From Exophiala sp. HKRS030 (Eukaryota; Ascomycota; Eurotiomycetes; Chaetothyriales; Herpotrichiellaceae), in the NCBI GenBank assembly GCA_023897205.1, contig JAHWDD010000006.1:1-64000 (forward strand): a stretch of DNA of 64,000 bases, in the 5' to 3' direction. The notes under the pieces were generated by a model. It did not search any database and was not told the origin of the DNA. It saw only the letters and a program-made list of their open reading frames with translations. This document shows positions 57,487 to 64,000 of the stretch, piece by piece (positions within the stretch are counted from its first letter, which is position 1; the number at the start of each line of letters is the position of its first letter). Position numbers and translations under genes: made by a program.

Positions 57487-58928
57487 CTCGGTAATCTCGA
57501 AGGGGGTCGCTTGAAGCTATTATGAAGGAGTGATTAAACGAATGTCTGGCTTGTCAAGTGAACCAAAACTGCGCATTGAATAACAACCTGATTGCTTATA
57601 GTCAGGAACCATTCAACTGTTATGATATATATACTCAAGTATCTATCCCGAAACCGGATGGTTTCCAAGGCTGGTTTCACCTCCTAAGCCCTTGCCAAGG
57701 TAACAAAACTTGACAAGAGGCAACGAAGAAGCAACCAGATATCCAGTCTCTCCGTCGAGGCATTCAAATGCGATCGGCCCGCAAATCGTAGGCTCATATG
57801 ACATAGTTCTCTCATGCTTTTAGATAATCAGCACTTCATCCTCCCAATGAGCATCCTATGTTACTGTGATGGAGCAGCTTGCCACAGGGCCGAGAACATA
57901 CACGCTTGTCGAGTTGGAACAAGGCAGTTTTGAGATTTGACGACGATCTCCTTGGAGGCTTCAGTACTCCAACATGCAGTCACAAAGGCTTCGTTAACAT
58001 CCAGCGTCTATCTGCCTACTCCAACTAAAGCCGTTAAGCAGATCCATGTTGACTGGAGACGGGTTGCAGAAGTCGATAATAGACGCTAACCTTTGCCAGA
58101 TCCTCACTCGTCGGAATGAGCCCAAACTGACAACCCGTGGTTTTCTCCTGCGCCTGCAAGGCAGTCGACAACATACAGAAATGCTCTCCGGTGACATGGC
58201 CGTGATCGGAGTACAGGATAAGTCTTTTTAGCGACTGGCCGCCAGTGGGTCGGCGTCAGGTGTCCCAACCGTCTGCCCCTAACTTGCCGAGCCTCGCCAA
58301 GTCGAGTTTACCAGGCTCGTAAGCGAAGGATCCATCTTATCTTATCAGATTTTTCCCCGCTAAGGCATGAAATCCTTGGCCACGACTTTAGCAAGGCTCG
58401 GCAGAACGATCCACTTGAACCGAGGTGTATTTCACGCGCGGACTGTCAAATGAACTTCACAACCGTATCCTAAAATGACTGGAGTATCTCCTCTTCGTTC
58501 ATCCCCCAAACATGATTCAACCTCGCTTAGAATCGCTGTGACAAAATCAAACTATTTCTAAGTCAACAAATTATTTCCGGCAGTTTGCCGGCGAGGATGC
58601 TGGACCGCGGTGGTGGTCCGCAACCTGTCTCGAGCTCTTTGCCAACCAGACTTTCGCCTTGACGACTTGAACTATTTGATGGTGCTATCAGACAGTCCTT
58701 GGCTAGCGGGACAAGTGGCACGCACCTCCGGTCAAGCAATGGATTTTGGGATTCGGCAGAGACAAGTTCGTTACATGAGTCACATTTCAGGTCGTGGTTC
58801 TTGATCTGGAGAAAACCGGTTGTTCTGAGCGTAGGTAAAGACATTCTCGGTACACATGAAAGTCACTTTCATCGTATATCTGTGACTCTAAGATCTCATC
58901 ACACCTCAGCTATACATCATTAAACAGG
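57487..58928. promoter_or_regulatory. Upstream region shared by CFEM2 and sidF
   Basis: 1.4 kb without a convincing gene. It contains the SreA-type site at 58342-58350. Short frames such as 58844-58563 on the minus strand lack domain features. Confidence 0.4.
58342..58350 (-). promoter_or_regulatory. SreA-type GATA site
   Basis: TTATCAGAT, a perfect ATCWGATAA site on the minus strand, immediately preceded by another TTATC word (CATCTTATCTTATCAGAT). It lies 579 bases upstream of sidF and 856 bases upstream of CFEM2. In Aspergillus, SreA represses siderophore genes when iron is plentiful, so this site could serve both divergent genes. Confidence 0.6.
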
Positions 58929-60386
58929 ATGTCAGCGACAAAATTGGAAACTCTGACTCTCGTCAGGCTGCCTGAACCTTGGAAAACAACATACGAGATC
59001 CGCATTTCGAAGCACGTGAAACCTGTACCCTTACTCAACCTCACCCTCTCCCATAAACAATTGCCTGATTCCAGATCACCACCAGAGCCACTTCATCTCG
59101 AGTCACTGAGATTCAGCGATCTGATTTCGGAGTCGAATGTGTTAACTCCTCAGCCTGGTGACAACTCTTCCTGGGCACGTTTCCACCAGTCTCCCCTTTC
59201 TCGCCTCTCATGGGATGAAGCAGTTGTGCCCAGTGTTGGCCAGATATGGAATCTGATCTACTCTATCGTGACACTATATCCGGAGCTGGAGGACTTCCGC
59301 CTTGAGCTCACAGGCAACAGTCATGCGACATTGACTGAAGTACTGATAGCAACTGGTCTGGCCAGCCCACCACCAAAAGCTACACGATCTGAACAACCAA
59401 CCTTGCCAACGTCAAAGGTCTCTCAGATCTGGATATCGCGGTCGGCATTCTGGCAAGGGGCTGCATCGCCGTTCGGCACTCGTCCAGCGTGGGTCGCACA
59501 TCCAGATTTGTTTGGGCATCTTTCCACGGCGTTGACATTGAGTCCGGCTTTTCCTTGTCAGTATACCGTGACATTCTCTCTTGAAGGGCGGCCTGTTCAT
59601 GCACAGCACCCCATACGGCCACCCAAGCCAGCACACAATGCCGTGATTTACAGTCGCTACATTCCCCATCTCGACGAGTTCTTCTCGATGGTCCACCTTG
59701 ACTGGAGAAATGAAGAGCACCTGCGACTGTTCCACGAGTGGCAGAACGATCCTCGCGTATCAGCAGGTTGGAATGAGACCGGATCACTAGAGCAGCATCG
59801 CGAGTATCTGCGCAAGATCGATGAGGACCCGCACCAAATGGCGATCTTGGCCAAGTTCGACGACACCTATTTTGCCTACTTTGAGATCTACTGGGCCAAG
59901 GTTTGTGAATATAAAGCCCTGCTGTCCCGTGCCTACATAACTAACCATGCCATCGTTTGCTAGGAGGACCATATGGGTGTCTATCTATCTCCAGGAGCCG
60001 GTGACTGGGATCGAGGTCGACATTCCCTTGTCGGTGATGTCCGATTCCGAGGGCCACAGAGAGCTTCTGCTTGGTGGTCCAGCCTGATCCATTACTTGTT
60101 CCTTGACGATCCGAGAACAGTGACTATTGTTGGAGAGCCTAAGTATACTAATGCTAACGTCCTCGCATACGATATGGACAACGGCTTTCACATTCACAAA
60201 TTAGCCGACCTACCACATAAACGCTCAGCAATTGTGAGATGCGAACGTATTCGGTTTTTCCAGGTTGTAGGATTCGGGCTACCAGCATCAGCGGCCAAGA
60301 GCAAGGATCGAAAATCCAAAGACACTCTTGCAGTAGATCAGCTCCCAAGATCGATACAGACTATGGCACTGTCCGCAAAACTTTAG
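58929..60386 (+). CDS. sidF: SidF-like hydroxyornithine transacylase
   Basis: Transfers the anhydromevalonyl group from CoA to N5-hydroxyornithine, building the monomer of fusarinine-type siderophores. Exons 58929-59900 and 59964-60386 join in phase 0 to 1395 bases (464 aa), essentially the size of A. fumigatus SidF. The C-terminal half is the IucB/AlcB-like acyltransferase domain: HLDEFFSMVHLDWRNEEHL, FHEWQNDPRVSAGW and, across the splice, YFEIYWAKEDHMGVYL, then GRHSLVGDVRFRG. The protein ends SAKL, a peroxisomal PTS1 signal; SidF is known to be peroxisomal. An SreA-type site lies upstream, and the NRPS gene follows in the same direction. A SidL-like acetylase is the alternative, but the terminal signal and neighbours favour SidF. 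Confidence 0.85.
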
Positions 60387-61128
60387 ATAAGTCTGCACAC
60401 ATCCTGGCGAGATTCTCTCTGTGTACAACTATTACCAAGTATCGTTGTGGGCGTAGGGCATCTTGGGTCCGAGTGCAGACACTTGCGGGAGACTCCTTCA
60501 GCTGCTCATGAGCAGCATCCATGTATGTACAAGTAATGATTTCATTCGCGTTCTTGCTGTATTTTGGGATGGGCATAGCAGACTCGAGTAGTGCAGGATT
60601 TGACCGATAGGCCATGGCCAGAGTGACATACCATGTGGCCCTCGTAGTCCACGTACACTATTCCCTACAAGGGTGCCACATGCGTCAATGTCTGAGGCGG
60701 GTCCTGCATGGCTCGTGTACCCTAGTCTCGACCCACCGGACATAATTGTCGGCACGTCGTCCGTAGCTCCAAGACAAGTAGAGACTTTTACAGTAACATT
60801 GTAACAGTAGTGTTATTACTGTTTCATAAGGGCTGATGCTCCCGGCTCTACGCGATGCACCATAAATCTCCCCACTCTTACTTGTGTTGTATCATCGAAG
60901 TTAATTTTCTGCATTTGTTGTGGAATAATTCACCCACCGTGCATCGGAGCCTCATCACCGGTAAGCTAGAGGCACACAGGTACTGCCACATTTTCGTGCC
61001 CTATCCCGAAACCCGACAAGTGACTATGTAGGACGGCAGCAAACAGAGGCATCAGGTTTACAGTGGTCTGTTGGATGTAGAGTGGCAATGTACAATCCTT
61101 TGCCGAAGAGCTACCAAAATTACCAGAG
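60387..61128. promoter_or_regulatory. Intergenic upstream of the NRPS
   Basis: 742 bases. GATA cores are present but no perfect SreA site. An ATG at 61088 opens a 14-codon frame (MYNPLPKSYQNYQR) that could be a spliced leader or an upstream ORF of the NRPS. No other gene is seen. Confidence 0.4.
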
Positions 61129-64000
61129 ATGATAAACAAAATCGAGCCGGGCAGTGAGTGGTGTCAATCTAGCACACCATCCTCGGCCCAAATTCAAGAG
61201 GAGAACGAGATGGACGCTGTCACTCATGGTTTTGAGAAAGAGGTGAACGGCGACGTGGCGCCCTTGAACATACGAATTCCAACGGAAATGATACCTTGCA
61301 ACGAGGATCCGAAATATCTGGAAGCCCTTCTGCTACTTACCTGGTGCCTACTTCTGCACAGGGGCAGTGTCGATAAACAGAACGAGGATTGTGCAGTTTT
61401 CTGGGGATCCTTTCCAGCCTCATTGTCATCAGAATCGCGACCACAGTATGAGAAGGCAGTGAAGCTACACGAGATAATCCTAAACGACAAACACAGTGTG
61501 GCATCCCTCCTAAAACACATCAAAGTCCTTATCACGGGTTCACAATCAGACTCTAGCTCACGGCGTGAAGATTATGTCATGTCCTTTTCGACCCGAGAAT
61601 CTTCAACCTCAGGAGCTTTTGGGTTGAATATCAGACAGGAATCCAACTTTTTGTACATTAGTGAGCCTCAATGGGCAACACTTCTTTCCTCGTCAATGGC
61701 ACAGTTCCAGATACGGGCGTATGCAGATATTCTACAGTCTGTTCTAAATAATCGACAGCTACTGATTTCAGATGTCACTGATACTCTTGGTGAAAGAGAG
61801 TTGACGAGCCTTTGGCAATGGAACGCCGTCGTGCCACCAGCCATCAGTCAGTGCATGCACGACATAATCGGAGACAAAATGGCAGAACACCCAGAAAAGA
61901 CGGCGGTTACATCTTGGGACGGCGAACTGACCTATGGTCAACTGGACAGCATATCGTCGCATCTCGCAGAGCGACTGATCCAGTCTGGGGTGTGCCTAGG
62001 CACAGTTGTTCCTTTGTGCTTTGAAAAGTGCATGTGGACAGTCGTAGCTCTGCTAGCCATCATGAGGGCTGGAGGTACATTTGTTCTCACCGACCCGCAA
62101 CAGCCTGAAAGCCGTCTTTGTACGATAGTGTCTGAAGTTGATGCTCAGATCCTACTGACGTCTGAAAAACAAGCCACTTTGGGCGGTCGGATTGCACAAC
62201 ATGCTAAAATTATTATTGTTGGCCCCGAATTGCTCCAGACAGATGACCAAAGATGTTCTATATCTTTGGGAAAGGTTCCCGCATCAACTATGCTTTATAT
62301 CATCTTCACATCTGGTAGCACGGGGAAGCCAAAGGGCGTTATGATATCCCACGAGAATTTCACCACAGGTGCAATTCCAAGAGCAGCAGCAGTCGGGTAT
62401 AAACCTCACTCGAGGGTGCTTGACTTCCCATCGTACGCATTCGATGTGAGTATTGATTGCATGTTATGTACATTGGCAAACGGTGGCTGTATATGCGTTC
62501 CGTCAGATGAACAACGAGTCAACGATCTCAGTGGTGCTATCCAATCCATGGATGTTAATATGGCCCATATGACACCTTCCGTTGCCAGGGTATTGTCCGT
62601 TGACGACCTGACGCGGCTGGAGGTCCTTGGATTAGGCGGCGAGTCGCTCTCTTCTGCTGATGCCGCCATCTGGAGCAAGGTCACTAAGATGATTATTGCC
62701 TATGGCCCGTCGGAATGTACAGTAGGATGTACCATCAACAACGAAATCGAGGTGGCCTTGCCATATACGAGCATCGGAAGAGGCGTCGGAGGCATCACCT
62801 GGATCGTGGATCCTGACAACCATGATCTTCTAACCCCGATCGGTGCAGTCGGAGAACTGCTCATCGAGGGATCGATCGTTGGCTTGGGGTACTTGAAGGA
62901 TCCCGACAGGACTCGACAGGTTTTCATTAAGGATCCGAAATGGTTGCTCTCTGGCTCTGGAAGCTTCCCTGGCAGGCATGGACGCTTGTACAAGACAGGT
63001 GATCTCGTCAAATATGATCCTTCCGGATCAGGGAATTTGGTATTTGTTGGCAGAAAAGATCGGCAGGTCAAGGTTCGAGGGCAGCGAGTTGAGTTGTCAG
63101 AAGTTGAATATCATCTTGGGAAAGTTCTTCCACAGGACGTCAGTATCGCTGCTGAGGTGATCACCCCGGGAGGGAAGGATCGTGAGCCGGCTCTGGTGGC
63201 ATTCGTCTCCGAGCCAAAACATAAACAAGTGACGAAAGGCGATGACCCAGGAGAAACAGTCGGCTTTTCTAACGAATTGCTTCGATCTCTTTCCAAAATT
63301 GACAAGTTTCTCGGTTCCGAGCTCCCTATCTACATGGTTCCCACGGCTTACATTCCGCTGCGCAATATGCCACTATTGGTATCTTGTAAGGTTGACCGAA
63401 AAAGACTGCAGGAAATTGGTTTGGCTTTGACACTGCAGGCATTGGTAGGTCTCCGAACAAAGGTGACACAGACTACTGAACCTAGAACCGAGGCCGAGCT
63501 GGTACTGCGAAACATCTGGAATGAGCTACTAGCCACCGAGACGGATGTTCGTATCAACGACAATTTCTTTGCACTAGGAGGCGATTCACTCAAGGCAATG
63601 AAGCTCGTTGCCGCGGCCCGGCTAAGTGGGCTGTCTCTGACTGTAGGTCAGATCTTTGCAAATCCTACCCTCGCACGTATGGCATCAACGGCTGAGCGAG
63701 TGAGCAAAGTCATCGAACAAGAGCTGCCACAGTTTTCTCTACTTCCGCCAGACTGGCCGCAGCAAGACGCGAAGGAAGAGGCGGCAAATCTGTGTAGGCT
63801 TAAAAGCCACGATATTGAAGACATCTACCCTTGCACACCTCTCCAGGAAGGTCTCATGGCTCTTTCCGCCAAGTTTGCAGACGCTTACATTGCTCAACGA
63901 GTCGTTCATCTGGCAGACCTGACGACCGCACAGCGCCTCAAAGCCGCGTTGGAAGCTACAACGCTGATATCCCCAATACTACGCACTAGGATCATTCAAG
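61129..64000 (+). CDS. sidD: Nonribosomal peptide synthetase, 5' part (SidD candidate)
   Basis: Open from 61129 to the window edge without a stop (957 codons); the rest lies outside. After about 220 N-terminal residues comes an adenylation domain: LTYGQLDSISSHLAERL, FTSGSTGKPKGVMISH (A3, about residue 393), AYGPSECTVG (A5), GRLYKTGDLVKYD (A7), GRKDRQVKVRGQRVEL (A8) and the catalytic lysine in SCKVDRKRL (A10). A carrier domain with the phosphopantetheine serine in NFFALGGDSLKAMKL (about 816) follows, then the start of a condensation domain (DIEDIYPCTPLQEGLMA, about 899). SidD, the fusarinine C synthetase, begins A-T-C. With SidF and a siderophore transporter beside it, SidD is the best reading. 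The ATG at 61129 is the first in frame after a stop at 61078, but an upstream exon is not excluded. Confidence 0.75.
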   Translation, partial: MINKIEPGSEWCQSSTPSSAQIQEENEMDAVTHGFEKEVNGDVAPLNIRIPTEMIPCNEDPKYLEALLLLTWCLLLHRGSVDKQNEDCAVFWGSFPASLSSESRPQYEKAVKLHEIILNDKHSVASLLKHIKVLITGSQSDSSSRREDYVMSFSTRESSTSGAFGLNIRQESNFLYISEPQWATLLSSSMAQFQIRAYADILQSVLNNRQLLISDVTDTLGERELTSLWQWNAVVPPAISQCMHDIIGDKMAEHPEKTAVTSWDGELTYGQLDSISSHLAERLIQSGVCLGTVVPLCFEKCMWTVVALLAIMRAGGTFVLTDPQQPESRLCTIVSEVDAQILLTSEKQATLGGRIAQHAKIIIVGPELLQTDDQRCSISLGKVPASTMLYIIFTSGSTGKPKGVMISHENFTTGAIPRAAAVGYKPHSRVLDFPSYAFDVSIDCMLCTLANGGCICVPSDEQRVNDLSGAIQSMDVNMAHMTPSVARVLSVDDLTRLEVLGLGGESLSSADAAIWSKVTKMIIAYGPSECTVGCTINNEIEVALPYTSIGRGVGGITWIVDPDNHDLLTPIGAVGELLIEGSIVGLGYLKDPDRTRQVFIKDPKWLLSGSGSFPGRHGRLYKTGDLVKYDPSGSGNLVFVGRKDRQVKVRGQRVELSEVEYHLGKVLPQDVSIAAEVITPGGKDREPALVAFVSEPKHKQVTKGDDPGETVGFSNELLRSLSKIDKFLGSELPIYMVPTAYIPLRNMPLLVSCKVDRKRLQEIGLALTLQALVGLRTKVTQTTEPRTEAELVLRNIWNELLATETDVRINDNFFALGGDSLKAMKLVAAARLSGLSLTVGQIFANPTLARMASTAERVSKVIEQELPQFSLLPPDWPQQDAKEEAANLCRLKSHDIEDIYPCTPLQEGLMALSAKFADAYIAQRVVHLADLTTAQRLKAALEATTLISPILRTRIIQ

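Noticed and set aside
58563..58844. A 93-codon minus-strand frame upstream of sidF
   Set aside because: Several scattered cysteines but no signal peptide, domain or splice signals; lies in promoter sequence.

Overview
The window is filamentous ascomycete DNA, most likely from a Eurotiales mould of the Aspergillus/Penicillium kind. Genes carry several 45-75 base introns with GT...AG ends and CTAAC-like branch sites. Two AT-rich blocks show the CpA-to-TpA bias of repeat-induced point mutation (RIP). Near the right end is a fusarinine-type siderophore cluster, typical of these moulds.

Left part (1-16.6 kb), mobile and repeat-rich. It opens with 104 C residues, probably an assembly or sequencing artefact. 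A sparse stretch is followed by an apparently intact DUF3435 tyrosine recombinase gene on the minus strand (4755-2428, five exons, 706 aa), the type that acts as 'captain' of Starship elements. It reads leftwards, so any cargo lies towards base 1 and beyond the window. Base composition collapses just behind its 5' side at about 5.24 kb, into three RIP-mutated copies of a Tc1/mariner (Fot1/pogo-like) transposon. A conserved membrane-protein gene (13.6-10.7 kb) sits between two copies of an LTR-like repeat, one clean and one RIP-mutated. A 400 bp hAT-type MITE with a perfect 8 bp target duplication lies at 15.29-15.69 kb.

Middle (16.6-41 kb), nutrient transport and catabolism. It holds an amino-acid permease, a TRI12-type MFS pump, two Zn2Cys6 regulators, a 2-oxoglutarate/Fe(II) oxygenase, a formamidase-like nitrilase-family amidase, an AAAP amino-acid transporter and an anion/cation-symporter MFS. 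These are followed by three adjacent genes for the branched-chain 2-oxoacid dehydrogenase complex (E1-alpha, E1-beta, E2), all with mitochondrial presequences. Import, regulation, C-N bond hydrolysis and oxidative decarboxylation side by side suggest a catabolic cluster for a branched-chain amino acid or derivative (inference).

Right part (41-64 kb), secreted proteins and iron. Two secreted proteins of unknown function are followed by a CFEM GPI-anchored protein, a GNAT acetyltransferase with a perfect SreA-type site upstream (SidG candidate), a glycolipid-transfer protein, a siderophore MFS transporter, a full ABCB transporter, a second CFEM protein with the same exon plan, SidF (ending in the peroxisomal signal AKL), and the first ~957 residues of an NRPS (SidD candidate) that runs off the right edge. 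Together these could make, export or re-import fusarinine-type siderophores and present iron-binding proteins at the wall.

Exon structures were derived by hand from reading frames and splice signals. Where exon sums and phases close exactly I give exon coordinates.
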